Assembly (NCBI RefSeq): GCF_004342265.1
Contig: NZ_SMCS01000003.1
Span: 1-64,000 of the forward strand
Length of the DNA: 64,000 nt
DNA from: Luteibacter rhizovicinus
GTDB taxonomy: Bacteria; Pseudomonadota; Gammaproteobacteria; Xanthomonadales; Rhodanobacteraceae
Direction: 5' to 3'
Position numbers and translations under genes: made by a program. A model generated the notes under the pieces. The model did no database searches, had not been told where the DNA came from, and worked only from the letters and a program-made list of their open reading frames with translations. This document shows positions 17,460 through 26,274 of the stretch, in pieces; position 1 is the stretch's first letter, and the number at the start of each line of letters is the position of its first letter.

Positions 17460-17696
17460 TCAGCCAGCGCCGGGATCGAAACCTTCGCGATCGACCATCA
17501 TGCGCCGTGCCGCTTCGACACCCTTCCCCAGACCTTCCGCGCAGGCATCCGCTTCCGATTCGTGCAAGGCAATACAGGATTTTTCGAGCACCTCGTCGCC
17601 ATCTTCGCGTATGACGTATTTGCCGCGCCATCGTCCCGGCTTGGCCATGTAACAGGTGCCTTCCACGTCGAAATAACCGATCTTTCGATGCGTCAT
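17460..17696 (-). CDS. Small protein of unknown function
   Basis: A 78-residue protein beginning MTHRKIGYFDVEGTCYMAKPGRW and ending DREGFDPGAG, with no signal or membrane segment. The middle (ALHESEADACAEGLGKGVEAARRMM) should be helical. No family is recognised. It lies 21 bases before the DUF3820 gene, so the two are likely co-transcribed. The upstream part of the open frame (to 17957) is a shadow of the neighbouring gene. Confidence 0.6.
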   Translation of the reverse strand: MTHRKIGYFDVEGTCYMAKPGRWRGKYVIREDGDEVLEKSCIALHESEADACAEGLGKGVEAARRMMVDREGFDPGAG

Positions 17697-17761
17697 GATT
17701 TTCACTGCGGGGACTGTGGCCCCCCATGCTAACCATCGGCGATAAATATCGCGTGTAGCGC

Positions 17762-18007
17762 TCAGAGCAATCCGCTGACGGGACGCTTCGCGTTCGACTC
17801 GAACTCGCGCCAGATACCATCGGCGCCTTCGACGGATACAAGCACGCGCACGCCTCGCTGCGCACCGATCAGTTTCGACTGCGCGACGGCGTAGGCAATA
17901 GCTGCCACGCGCGTCGCGAAGTTTTCCATGGGCACGCCATTCAACTGGACATGCCAAAGACCGGCCAGGTCCGGATTGAACGGAATATCGTAGATCGCAA
18001 GACTCAT
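17762..18007 (-). CDS. DUF2188-like small protein
   Basis: An 81-residue protein: GLWHVQLNGVPMENFATRVAAIAYAVAQSK, followed by RVLVSVEGADGIWREF. This alternation of a WxV strand, an Ala-rich helix and a VxVxxxDG hairpin resembles DUF2188 and related single-domain proteins of unknown role. GGAG lies about 11 bases upstream of the ATG at 18007. It heads the run of three small genes down to 17211. Confidence 0.65.
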   Translation of the reverse strand: MSLAIYDIPFNPDLAGLWHVQLNGVPMENFATRVAAIAYAVAQSKLIGAQRGVRVLVSVEGADGIWREFESNAKRPVSGLL

Positions 18008-18169
18008 GATCAGGCGTTACTCCACCGAGCCGGTAGAACCAACAGTCGCCGGGGCGACGAATGCCGGGGGCTCCCCGTCATTCGCGACCCGCAAGGTTAA
18101 CGCTTTCGCCGATGGAGGAACAACGCGGTTCCGAGATCCCGGATTTTCACGCCGTCCTAACGTCCCATG

Positions 18170-18865
18170 TCAGCGCGGCTGCTCGAAACTGCCGGGACTG
18201 CGATCCGTCGCCCGCCAGTCGGGCGTGCGATGCCGGGATGCATCGATGAGGCCCAGTTTCAGCCGGTCGAGCTGGAAATCGGTCGTGTAGACCGGCGTTC
18301 CCGGCTGCTGCCGCCAGGACTCGTCCAGCGTCCCCGAATCCACCCCGTCGAACCCCAGCGCCTCGACCAGCTTGAGGACCGTCGCCTTTGCATTGGCGTC
18401 GTCGCCCGCCACGGGGAGTGCCACGCGATCGCGCGCACCCGACGGCCGCCCCAGCTTCAACAGATGATCGGCATAGATATTGTTGAACGCCTTGATAACA
18501 GGACGCCCGATCTGGCTGGATACCCATCGGCTTTCCGTCATGCCTTGCTCGATGCCATCGATGCGGCCATCTCGCTGGCGCGGGTAGTAATTGCCGGTAT
18601 CGACCACGACGACATGTTCGCCGACGCCGGCGAAAAGATCGCCGGGTAGATCCGGTACGCGATGCTGGGGAATGGTGACGATCACGACATCGCCCGCACG
18701 CGCGGCCTCCTGCGCCGTGACCGCCCTTGCCCCTGTTTCCGCGGCAAGGGATTCCAGCGTATCCGGCCCGCGTGAATTGGCGACGAATACGTCATGGCCA
18801 AGTTCGCGGAAACGCTTCGTCAATGTCGAACCAATGTTTCCCGCACCGATAATGCCGATCTTCAT
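18170..18865 (-). CDS. F420-dependent-type NADP oxidoreductase
   Basis: A 231-residue Rossmann protein of the NADP oxidoreductase, coenzyme-F420-dependent family. Residues 1-12 form the nucleotide loop MKIGIIGAGNIGS; NSRGPDTL follows at the end of strand 2; VIKAFNNIYADHL matches the conserved segment of the family. Proteobacteria generally lack F420, so it probably uses a flavin or other NADP-linked substrate. A strong GGAGG lies 6 bases before the ATG at 18865; the longer upstream frame is a shadow. The C-terminus past GLIDASRHR looks divergent. Confidence 0.88.
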   Translation of the reverse strand: MKIGIIGAGNIGSTLTKRFRELGHDVFVANSRGPDTLESLAAETGARAVTAQEAARAGDVVIVTIPQHRVPDLPGDLFAGVGEHVVVVDTGNYYPRQRDGRIDGIEQGMTESRWVSSQIGRPVIKAFNNIYADHLLKLGRPSGARDRVALPVAGDDANAKATVLKLVEALGFDGVDSGTLDESWRQQPGTPVYTTDFQLDRLKLGLIDASRHRTPDWRATDRSPGSFEQPR

Positions 18866-18945
18866 TCGAACCTCCAGATGCGATGTGTGGACACGCCACC
18901 ATGGCGCAGTCCTTTCCCGGCCATTCTTTAGCCAACGTCGTGAAT

Positions 18946-19587
18946 TCAAGGCGAGCGAGGTATGACGTCGCGTCGCGGACGGCCCCGGCGGCGACGCTGC
19001 GGTGCAGGCGGCGGCAGCTCCTCCGGCACGAAATCGATAGCGACGAGTTCGAGCCGCCGCTCCGCCGGGAGCCCGAACTCGAAGTAGACGGGCGGCGCGT
19101 CGGGGCATGCCATCGTCACCGGGTCCGTAAGACCGTATGCGTCGGTATAGCGCCAGTCTTCTCCGCCTTCGCTACGCGGTACGACATACGAGGTATCGGG
19201 AACCGGAAGGCCACTGACCGCGTGCGAGACCCTGAAGCGAAGAACGGGCGGCAAGGCGGCAGCCCCCTGCAGACGACGCTCCGCGATGCAGGCCATGGAT
19301 CGCGCGCGCGGGCGGATGACGTCCGCCGGGTAGCTATAGCGCCAGAGACTGCTCATGACCCATGCGCCACAGGAAGTGCGGTCGCCATGAACGGCAAAGC
19401 GCGGCTCGTCGCCGATGGACGGCAATCCCGTTTCGACGATGGACGCGATCGTGCCGCAAGCGTCGCAGATGACCTTGTCGCCGATCCGCGCCACGGCCAG
19501 ACCGTAGAGGCGCGCGACCGGACAACCGGAGATCACCCGCCCGCCATGCGTGGTGATGTCGCCGACCACGACGATGGGCCGGCTCAT
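18946..19587 (-). CDS. PAAR-domain protein with C-terminal extension
   Basis: A 213-residue protein. Residues 1-85 form a PAAR domain (GDITTHGGRVISGCP, GDKVICDACG, VHGDRTSCGAWV), the conical tip that caps VgrG on type VI secretion spikes. The remaining about 125 residues are a small extension (YSYPADVIRPRARSMACI ... PPVYFEFGLPAERRLELV) ending in a basic RRRRGRPRR tail, possibly an effector or adaptor region of unknown function. AAGGACG sits 6 bases before the ATG at 19587. No vgrG, hcp or immunity gene is adjacent, so it is an orphan PAAR gene; the DUF4105 gene upstream is the only same-strand candidate partner. Confidence 0.85.
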   Translation of the reverse strand: MSRPIVVVGDITTHGGRVISGCPVARLYGLAVARIGDKVICDACGTIASIVETGLPSIGDEPRFAVHGDRTSCGAWVMSSLWRYSYPADVIRPRARSMACIAERRLQGAAALPPVLRFRVSHAVSGLPVPDTSYVVPRSEGGEDWRYTDAYGLTDPVTMACPDAPPVYFEFGLPAERRLELVAIDFVPEELPPPAPQRRRRGRPRRDVIPRSP

Positions 19588-19783
19588 CGGTCGTCCTTTG
19601 TCCGGGGGCGCACGCGCCCGGATATTTCCGAGTGTCGGTCCACTGAATGGTTCCTCCATGAACCCTTGCATCGTGGCCGCGTCATCCGACGCGGCCTCCT
19701 TTTGCCATTAAATCGGCATCGCAGCCCTCTGGATATACGATTGTTCTGAATTACGACGCGCAATAAATCTGGCAAAGCCCAAC

Positions 19784-20794
19784 TTAACGTGCGGGCGGAA
19801 CGCCATCGCGGATGACCCGCGAGAAATCGTCGCCGACTGCCGACCCTCGCGCCCGGTCGGTGATACGCCCCTGACGGCGCCATTCGTCGACCGAAAGTCG
19901 CGGATCGAGCGTGCCGTTGTTGTGCAGGTATTCGGGAAGGTAACCCGTGAGAAGGAGCCGCAGGTCCATGGGCAGGCCCGGATCGATACGGCGCGCCATG
20001 CGATAGACGATGGTCGTGCAGTTCGAGGTGATCGTGTTGTAGAAACGCGGCGTCGTCGTCAGTTCGTTCGCGGCGTTCACGTAAGACAGGAACAGCGAAC
20101 GCATGCCCTCGCGAGGCATGCTCAACGGAAACAGGTAATCGTCCTCATCCCGTACATTGGTCCGCACACGAACGATGTCGCGTTCGTCCGCCGCGATCAG
20201 CACAAGCTCGAACTGCTTGAAGAACCCGCCGATCTCTGAGAAGGCTTCGCCACGTTCGCGCCGGATTTCCATCGAAAAAACGACGTGCCTGCCGTCGGAA
20301 AAACCGAACGAGATCATGGCATGGGCAATGGCCTTGCTGCCCCAGTACGAAAGGATGGCATCCGCGGACACCAGTTGGTCCAGATCGTAGGTTCGCGTGT
20401 CCCAGCGCTCGTCGAAATCGTCGTCGGTACGCCAGTTGAAGTCGCGGACATTGACCAGGGTGACGCGACTCCCATCCACCGACCCGTGCAGCAAATGCGC
20501 TACGTCGGGCGACCATACCCGGTCGTTGGAAGGCCGGATGCTCGTCCACCATACGACCAGCAGGAGCAGCAACCCCGCGTACGCAAGCACCGGCCACCAG
20601 GCGCGCCTTGTCACTGTCAGTGCAAGCACCGCGATGACCGCCAGCGCCCAGATCGCACTACCGGTCCAGCGCGCCGCCTGGCCGCCGGGAAGCTGGTACC
20701 AGAGCGCGAACCCGCCCCATACCCCCGAAACGAATACGACGACACCCGTAAGCGCCCCAAGGACCGTCCGGATCAGCATCCCTCGTTTTCTCAT
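19784..20794 (-). CDS. DUF4105 membrane protein
   Basis: A 336-residue protein with three N-terminal transmembrane segments (about residues 6-28, 43-60, 65-83) and a large domain of about 240 residues matching DUF4105 (Lnb N-terminal periplasmic-like), including LVNVRDFNWRTDDDFDERWD, WGSKAIAHAMISFGFSDG and TTITSNCTT-like SNCTTIVYRMARR with a conserved Cys. Related domains include peptidase-like folds with a Cys nucleophile, so a periplasmic hydrolase is possible. Start choice is uncertain: GTG 20800, ATG 20794 or ATG 20779. It lies 196 bases upstream of the PAAR gene on the same strand. Confidence 0.8.
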   Translation of the reverse strand: MRKRGMLIRTVLGALTGVVVFVSGVWGGFALWYQLPGGQAARWTGSAIWALAVIAVLALTVTRRAWWPVLAYAGLLLLLVVWWTSIRPSNDRVWSPDVAHLLHGSVDGSRVTLVNVRDFNWRTDDDFDERWDTRTYDLDQLVSADAILSYWGSKAIAHAMISFGFSDGRHVVFSMEIRRERGEAFSEIGGFFKQFELVLIAADERDIVRVRTNVRDEDDYLFPLSMPREGMRSLFLSYVNAANELTTTPRFYNTITSNCTTIVYRMARRIDPGLPMDLRLLLTGYLPEYLHNNGTLDPRLSVDEWRRQGRITDRARGSAVGDDFSRVIRDGVPPAR

Positions 20795-20873
20795 TCCCAC
20801 ACCCGCATCGCGACCCCGACGGCCTTGAAGGCAAGCGTCGGGGTTCGCTGCGCATAACGCAATGGGCTATCGA

Positions 20874-23168
20874 TCAGACGCCCTTCAGCACTTCTACCTT
20901 GTACTCGGCTCCCTTGGGACCGTTCTCGATAATCAGACCGTGCACGTCCGATTCGAATCCCGGGAAACGCTCGTTCTGCGCGCGAGCGATACGCAGCGAT
21001 TCGATAATCGCGTCGTTTTTTCCGCCAAAACGCTCGCCCGGCATGATCGTCGGAATCCCTGGCGGATAGGGGACCAGCATCGTTGCCGCGACGCGCCCGC
21101 TGAGTTCGTCGATCGGGGCACGCTCGATCTCGCCCTTCACCAGCCGATCGTAAGCTTCGGCGGGAATCAGCACAGGTTCGGGAAGTCCGACGTACATCTT
21201 CTGCATGATCTCCGCCACCTTGTACTCGACGTTGAAGGCATGCAGCCGGTCGCACAGATCGCGCAAGCCGACATCGCCATAGGTCAACGGATAGTCCGCC
21301 ACCAGCGACGGCAATGCATTCAGCAATGGCTCGTTGCGGTCGTAGAGTTCCTTGAAGGCCAGCAATTCGGTGGCCAGCGTGCTCCATTTGCCCTTCGTGA
21401 CACCCATCGAGAACAGCAGCAGGAACGAATACAGGTTGGTCTTCTCGACCGTTAGCCCACGCGACCACAGGAATTTCGTGACGATAGCAGCAGGGATGCC
21501 ACCCTTCTTCGTCGATCTGCCGTCCATGCCGAGACCCGGCGTAAGGATGGTGACCTTGATGGGGTCGATCATCATGTAGTCGCGTGGAAGATCGCCGAAG
21601 CCGTGCCATGCGGCCTTCGGCGCCAGACGCCAGTCGGCCTGCTTCGTGGTGACCGGTAGCGCGGCCCGTTCGCCCAGCCGCAGTTTTTTCTCCAGACCAT
21701 CCGGCTGCCAGACCCTGAACCACCAGTCCCGCTGGGACAGGCCGTCGCCGATGTGCAGCATCGCGCGCCGGAACGACACGGCCTCGTCGTGCGTTTCCTG
21801 CACCAGCGAACGTCCCGCCCTGCCCTCCATCATGCGCGCCGCAATGTCGCAGGCGGCGATCACGCCATAGTGCGGCGACGTCGTGGTGTGCATCATGAAA
21901 GCTTCGTTGAAACGAGCGACGTCCAGACTGCGATGGCGGCCGTTGCGCGCATGGATCATCGATGCCTGAGAGAAAGCCGCCAGCAGCTTATGTGTCGAAT
22001 GCGTGGTGAAAATCACGGGATCCTGTTCGCGCGCCTTACCCTTCGCCATGCCGTAGTGATTGTCGTACAGCTCGTGGAAGGCCGCATACGCGTACCAGGC
22101 CTCGTCGAAGTGCAGGTAATCCACACCGCCGCCGATGTCGGCGGCGATACGCTCGGCGTTGTAACAAAGCCCGTCGTAGGTCGAATTGGTCACGACCGCA
22201 ATGCGCGGTTTCTTCGGATTTTTCGCCTTGCTCGCCAAAGGATGCGAAGCGATCTTCTTCGCCATCGCCTTCGGTTCGAACTGATCGAGACTGATGGGTC
22301 CGATGATGCCGTGCGCGTTGCGGCTGGGTGTGAAGTACACCGGGACCGCACCCGTCATGATCAGCGAATGCAACAGCGACTTATGGCAATTCCGGTCGAC
22401 GAATACCACGTCTCCACGCGCCACTGTGCCATGCCAGACGATCTTGTTCGAGGTAGACGTGCCATTGGTCACGAAGAACGTATGGTCGGCGCCGAAGGTG
22501 CGGGCCGCCTCGTCTTCCGCCTGCTTGATCGGACCGGTGTGATCCAGCAGCGAACCCAGCTCCGGCACGGAAATCGACAAATCACTTCGCAACGTGTTTT
22601 CCCCGTAGAACTGATGCAACGCGCGACCCACCGCCGACTTGGTGAATGCCACGCCGCCACCATGACCTGGCGTATGCCAGGAATAGTTCGACTGGGCCGT
22701 ATGCTGGATCAGCGCCTTGAAGAACGGCGGTAACAATTTGCCCATGTAATCGTCGGCGGCACGCATGACCTGGCGTGCGATGAAGTTCTTGGTGTCTTCG
22801 TAAAGGAAGACGAAGCTGTGCACACGCCCGAGCAATTTGGCCGGAATCTGCTCGATCGTCCGGCGTTCGCCATACAGAAACACCGGAAGATCCCCGCGAC
22901 GAGCCGACTGGTCGTCCAGGAATCGAAGCAGGTCGTCGAACTGATCGGGCCCCTCTTCTCCTCCATCGATGGAAATGAGCACGGCCGACGCGGCGATATA
23001 CGTGCGGGCGGCCGCCTGCGCGTCGCCCATCGTCAAACCGCTCAGGACGCGCTGTCCGTGCGTAGCCAGCTCGTCCGCGAGCGCTCGTATCAGAATGCCG
23101 TTGATGCGCGGCGACTCGTAATCGTCGTCGATGATGACGATAGGGTAATCAAGTGCGTTGAAGTACAT
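20874..23168 (-). CDS. adiA: Arginine decarboxylase, AdiA-type (PLP, acid resistance)
   Basis: A 764-residue class III Orn/Lys/Arg decarboxylase, close in length to E. coli AdiA (about 755). It has the N-terminal wing domain (about 1-130), the PLP core with TNSTYDGLCYN, and the cofactor lysine K394 in THSTHKLLAAFSQ. The motif FDEAW (354-358) is the AdiA form, whereas lysine and ornithine decarboxylases typically have FDSAW, so arginine is the likely substrate. It would convert arginine to agmatine and CO2, consuming a proton. It lies 24 bases after the AdiC-like antiporter gene, on the same strand, giving an arginine/agmatine acid-resistance pair. An alternative lysine specificity is possible but less likely. 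Confidence 0.93.
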   Translation of the reverse strand: MYFNALDYPIVIIDDDYESPRINGILIRALADELATHGQRVLSGLTMGDAQAAARTYIAASAVLISIDGGEEGPDQFDDLLRFLDDQSARRGDLPVFLYGERRTIEQIPAKLLGRVHSFVFLYEDTKNFIARQVMRAADDYMGKLLPPFFKALIQHTAQSNYSWHTPGHGGGVAFTKSAVGRALHQFYGENTLRSDLSISVPELGSLLDHTGPIKQAEDEAARTFGADHTFFVTNGTSTSNKIVWHGTVARGDVVFVDRNCHKSLLHSLIMTGAVPVYFTPSRNAHGIIGPISLDQFEPKAMAKKIASHPLASKAKNPKKPRIAVVTNSTYDGLCYNAERIAADIGGGVDYLHFDEAWYAYAAFHELYDNHYGMAKGKAREQDPVIFTTHSTHKLLAAFSQASMIHARNGRHRSLDVARFNEAFMMHTTTSPHYGVIAACDIAARMMEGRAGRSLVQETHDEAVSFRRAMLHIGDGLSQRDWWFRVWQPDGLEKKLRLGERAALPVTTKQADWRLAPKAAWHGFGDLPRDYMMIDPIKVTILTPGLGMDGRSTKKGGIPAAIVTKFLWSRGLTVEKTNLYSFLLLFSMGVTKGKWSTLATELLAFKELYDRNEPLLNALPSLVADYPLTYGDVGLRDLCDRLHAFNVEYKVAEIMQKMYVGLPEPVLIPAEAYDRLVKGEIERAPIDELSGRVAATMLVPYPPGIPTIMPGERFGGKNDAIIESLRIARAQNERFPGFESDVHGLIIENGPKGAEYKVEVLKGV

Positions 23169-23192
23169 AGCCAGACTCCGTAGGGGGATAAG

Positions 23193-24518
23193 TCAGGGTG
23201 TCTTGACGAGGCGCGCGCGCTGCCGGCGCTGCTCGCTGAAGAAGGGATAGAAGACGGTGATGAACAGCATGAACAGGAATGCGTAGCTCACCAGATTGCC
23301 GTCCGTACCGAAAATGGCCCACAGGCAATACACGACGGCGATGCTGGTCAGCACCCAGTAAAAGCCCGTATGCGTCGTTGAATGGGATTCCTCGACCGCG
23401 AAATAGCAAGCGACCGACGAGTAGATATACGGAAGCAACGTAAGGACAACGGCGGCCTGCGTGATCAGCTCGAACTGCTGCGACGCGCTCGGCGACGAGG
23501 CCGTGACGACGACAATCAGCGACATCAGCACGCCGACGATGACCAGGCCCATGACCGGCGTATCGTGCTTGTCGGTCTTGCTGAAAATCTTCGGAAACAG
23601 CCCGTCGTCGCCAGCGGCCTTCGCACTCAGCGCCGTCAGCAATATCCAGCCGCCCAGCGATCCACCCGCGCCAAGTGCGGCGCAGAGGCTGACGATGCCG
23701 CCACCCCACTGTCCGAGTGCCACCTGAGCCGCAAGGGCGAACGGCGCATCGGCGACCTGAAGCTGATCGTTCGGAATCATGCCCATGATCACAGCCGAAC
23801 TCAGGATGTAAACCACGGCCGCCAGCGCGACTCCCGCGATGGTCGCGATCGCCACGTTTTTCTCGGGATCCTTCACGACAGCCGCCGACACCGATGCCGA
23901 CTCGACGCCGATGAACGCCCAGAGCGTGAGCGATGCAGCACTGGAAATCGCTTCGAAATCGCCCTTGCCGGACACGTTGTGCGCGCCAGCGAAGATATCG
24001 GCACGGAACCAGAACCATCCGAACAGCGCGATACCGAAAAGCGGTACGAGCGCGAACGATGTCGTGATGGACTGAATTCGGGTGACGACGTTCGCGCCGA
24101 GAATATTGGCGAAGGTAAACACCCAGATCAGCACCAGCACGACGATGGTGCGCATGCCCGCTTCCCGGAGCGAGGGAACGAAATAGCTGAAATAACCCAC
24201 CGCCGCCACGGGCAACGCCACATTGCCTATCCAGTTGGCGAACCAGTAGATCGTGTTCGTCTGGAAACCCATATAGGGACCGAAGGCGTCCCGCGCATAC
24301 GCATAAGGACCGCCCGCCTTCGGCGCCAGCCGTCCCAGCTTGGCGAAGACGAAGGCGAGAAGCAGCGAACCTATCGTGGTCACCGCCCAGCCCCACATCG
24401 AAATCGTACCGATGCGCGCGAGACTTCCCGGCAGAAGGAACACCCCCGACCCCATCATGTTGCCGCCGACCAGGAAGGTCGCCGCCACCACGCCTATCTT
24501 GCGTTGCCCGCTTGCCAT
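23193..24518 (-). CDS. adiC: AdiC-like arginine/agmatine antiporter
   Basis: A 441-residue APC-family antiporter with about twelve membrane segments, closely resembling E. coli AdiC throughout. The substrate loop GSGVFLLP (residues 23-30), the tryptophans equivalent to AdiC W202 and W293 (W200, W291 in SLGGWILL), and the gating glutamate of GVES (E206) are all conserved. It should exchange external arginine for internal agmatine across the inner membrane, completing the proton-consuming cycle with the decarboxylase encoded next. The gap to the upstream porin gene is 50 bases and to the decarboxylase 24 bases, so one operon is likely. Confidence 0.92.
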   Translation of the reverse strand: MASGQRKIGVVAATFLVGGNMMGSGVFLLPGSLARIGTISMWGWAVTTIGSLLLAFVFAKLGRLAPKAGGPYAYARDAFGPYMGFQTNTIYWFANWIGNVALPVAAVGYFSYFVPSLREAGMRTIVVLVLIWVFTFANILGANVVTRIQSITTSFALVPLFGIALFGWFWFRADIFAGAHNVSGKGDFEAISSAASLTLWAFIGVESASVSAAVVKDPEKNVAIATIAGVALAAVVYILSSAVIMGMIPNDQLQVADAPFALAAQVALGQWGGGIVSLCAALGAGGSLGGWILLTALSAKAAGDDGLFPKIFSKTDKHDTPVMGLVIVGVLMSLIVVVTASSPSASQQFELITQAAVVLTLLPYIYSSVACYFAVEESHSTTHTGFYWVLTSIAVVYCLWAIFGTDGNLVSYAFLFMLFITVFYPFFSEQRRQRARLVKTP

Positions 24519-24568
24519 GACATGCTCCCTATCGATGATGAGAACCGGCCTTCCCCCGATAACCCGGC

Positions 24569-26035
24569 CTATTTGACGAAGCTGTACTGCAAAGAACCCT
24601 GCACACGCGTGTCGTTGGCCGTACTGCCGTCCTGCTGACGCAACCTTCCGTGCAGCACCTCGACACCCATCGTCCAGGTAGGTGCGGGGCTCCAGATAAG
24701 ATTGGCAGCGGCATAGTTGCTGTCTCGGAATGCGTTGCTCGCGAGCAGGTTGCTACCGGCCGTGCGCGCCATGCCGTACACGGCACTGGAGCGCCAGTTC
24801 TTGCTCCAGTAGTGCGTATAGGCACCGTATCCGCCCCAGGTTTTCAGGGCCTTCAACTGCCCGTCGGCACCCACGACGGCGTCGAGACCCGACCCACTGG
24901 TATCGGAAAGGTAACGTGCGATGCCCTTGCCCCAAGCGCCACTGAACATCAGCAGATCGTCGCCGAACGTGGCCAGCGCGCCGGCCAGCGCCACACCGCC
25001 GGCCATCGTGTAATCGCCACGTCCGTCGCGCGCATAGCCCAGCCGGCGTACCACCGCGCTGGCCTGGACATGTCCCCATGCGCGCTCGATCCGACCCGCC
25101 AGAACGACATCCGGAACGCGCGTGGTGCCGGTGACGGGATGGTCCACGTCCGGCACCGCCACTTCCGAACTGGGGCGCTCGGCGGAAATCGTGATGCTAT
25201 TGCCCTGGCTCAGCTCGAAGGCCTGGTGGATACCTGGCTGCAGCAAGAACATCTGTCCGCCGGGCCCGGCGAAATCGAGCGTGTCGGGCAGTGCATCGGC
25301 ATCCATGAAAGAGGAGTAGCCGTAGCCGGCGTAGGTATTGCCGATCTGGCCGAAGGCCTGGCGCAGGTGGAACTGGTAGGCGTCGCTGCCACCGCCGAAG
25401 AAATCGTTCTCGAGATAGAAACGCAGATTGCCGTAGTCCGTCGGCCTGCGTGCCTCGAAGCTGAAACGCGTCTGCCGCGCATGCATGTTGAAATTCGCAT
25501 TACCGGCATTCGGATCGCCGATGGGGAACGTCGCGGGAATGAATTGCTCCCGGTTACCGGCATCGTGCGTGTCGTAGATGGCATCCAGTTTTGCGTAGCC
25601 ACCGATGCGTATCATCGTCTCGGTGCCGGGAATGGGGATGAACCCCTTCAGTTCGGGATCGTTCGGCGGCGGCCGGTTGTCGATGCGGGAAGCGCCCGTG
25701 GCGTTGTCCGAAACGCTTTGTTGTTCCGGCAGACGGGATTGTTCGATACCCAGCGCAATGGCCGGTTTCTGTGCTGGGGACACGGACATGACGGCAGGCG
25801 GCGGCGGAACCCCGGTCGGTGGCCTTGCCGGCGCGGGTACCGTCGTCGCAGCCGACTGCGATTGCGCGCTGCGCTGATTGGCCTCGACACTATCCAGGCG
25901 TGCCTGCAATGCGCGCACCGTTTCGCGGAGACTTTCCACCTCTTCTTTCAGCGCCTTCGTATCGTCCTGCGCCACGGCTCCTGTCGAGGCGAGCAGCCCA
26001 ACGACCATCGCGCATACCAGCAGCCCCTTTCGCAT
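24569..26035 (-). CDS. DcaP-like outer-membrane porin, first gene of decarboxylase operon
   Basis: A 488-residue porin. It has a signal peptide (MRKGLLVCAMVVGLLASTGAVAQ), a short coiled coil (about residues 28-56, KALKEEVESLRETVRALQARLDSV) typical of trimeric DcaP-like porins, a Pro-rich linker, and a beta-barrel from about residue 135 (GTETMIRIGGYAKLDAIYD) to the end at LQYSFVK. DcaP porins take up negatively charged small organic molecules and dicarboxylates in other bacteria. Its place ahead of antiporter and decarboxylase suggests that it admits arginine or exports agmatine across the outer membrane during acid stress. That link is inference from the operon. Confidence 0.88.
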   Translation of the reverse strand: MRKGLLVCAMVVGLLASTGAVAQDDTKALKEEVESLRETVRALQARLDSVEANQRSAQSQSAATTVPAPARPPTGVPPPPAVMSVSPAQKPAIALGIEQSRLPEQQSVSDNATGASRIDNRPPPNDPELKGFIPIPGTETMIRIGGYAKLDAIYDTHDAGNREQFIPATFPIGDPNAGNANFNMHARQTRFSFEARRPTDYGNLRFYLENDFFGGGSDAYQFHLRQAFGQIGNTYAGYGYSSFMDADALPDTLDFAGPGGQMFLLQPGIHQAFELSQGNSITISAERPSSEVAVPDVDHPVTGTTRVPDVVLAGRIERAWGHVQASAVVRRLGYARDGRGDYTMAGGVALAGALATFGDDLLMFSGAWGKGIARYLSDTSGSGLDAVVGADGQLKALKTWGGYGAYTHYWSKNWRSSAVYGMARTAGSNLLASNAFRDSNYAAANLIWSPAPTWTMGVEVLHGRLRQQDGSTANDTRVQGSLQYSFVK

Positions 26036-26186
26036 AGCGCACTCCGTTTCGCCAGCGAGGGCGGTTATTGAAGATTGCGTTACAACATGGTGCGCATTAC
26101 GTCGTCGAGGCTAAACGCTCGTGCCTGAAAAATACAAGCAACTGCGGCAAATTGCGCCATATCCGTCAAGATACCGGAACACACTT

Positions 26187-26221
26187 TGCATTTTTAATGC
26201 ATGGAATGCGTGAAATGCATT
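26187..26221. promoter_or_regulatory. TGCATT/AATGCA repeat cluster between divergent operons
   Basis: Within 35 bases there are a palindrome TGCATTTTTAATGCA (26187-26201) and further AATGCAT, GAATGCG and AATGCATT units to 26221. They lie between the porin-antiporter-decarboxylase operon and the divergent second antiporter gene, 54 bases before the latter's start. The arrangement suggests a shared operator for a dimeric or multimeric regulator; no regulator gene is adjacent. This is inferred from symmetry alone. Confidence 0.5.
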
Positions 26222-26274
26222 ACCGATGATAAGGTGCCTTCGCTCGTCCCGGCATTCCTATCGAGGTATTACCG

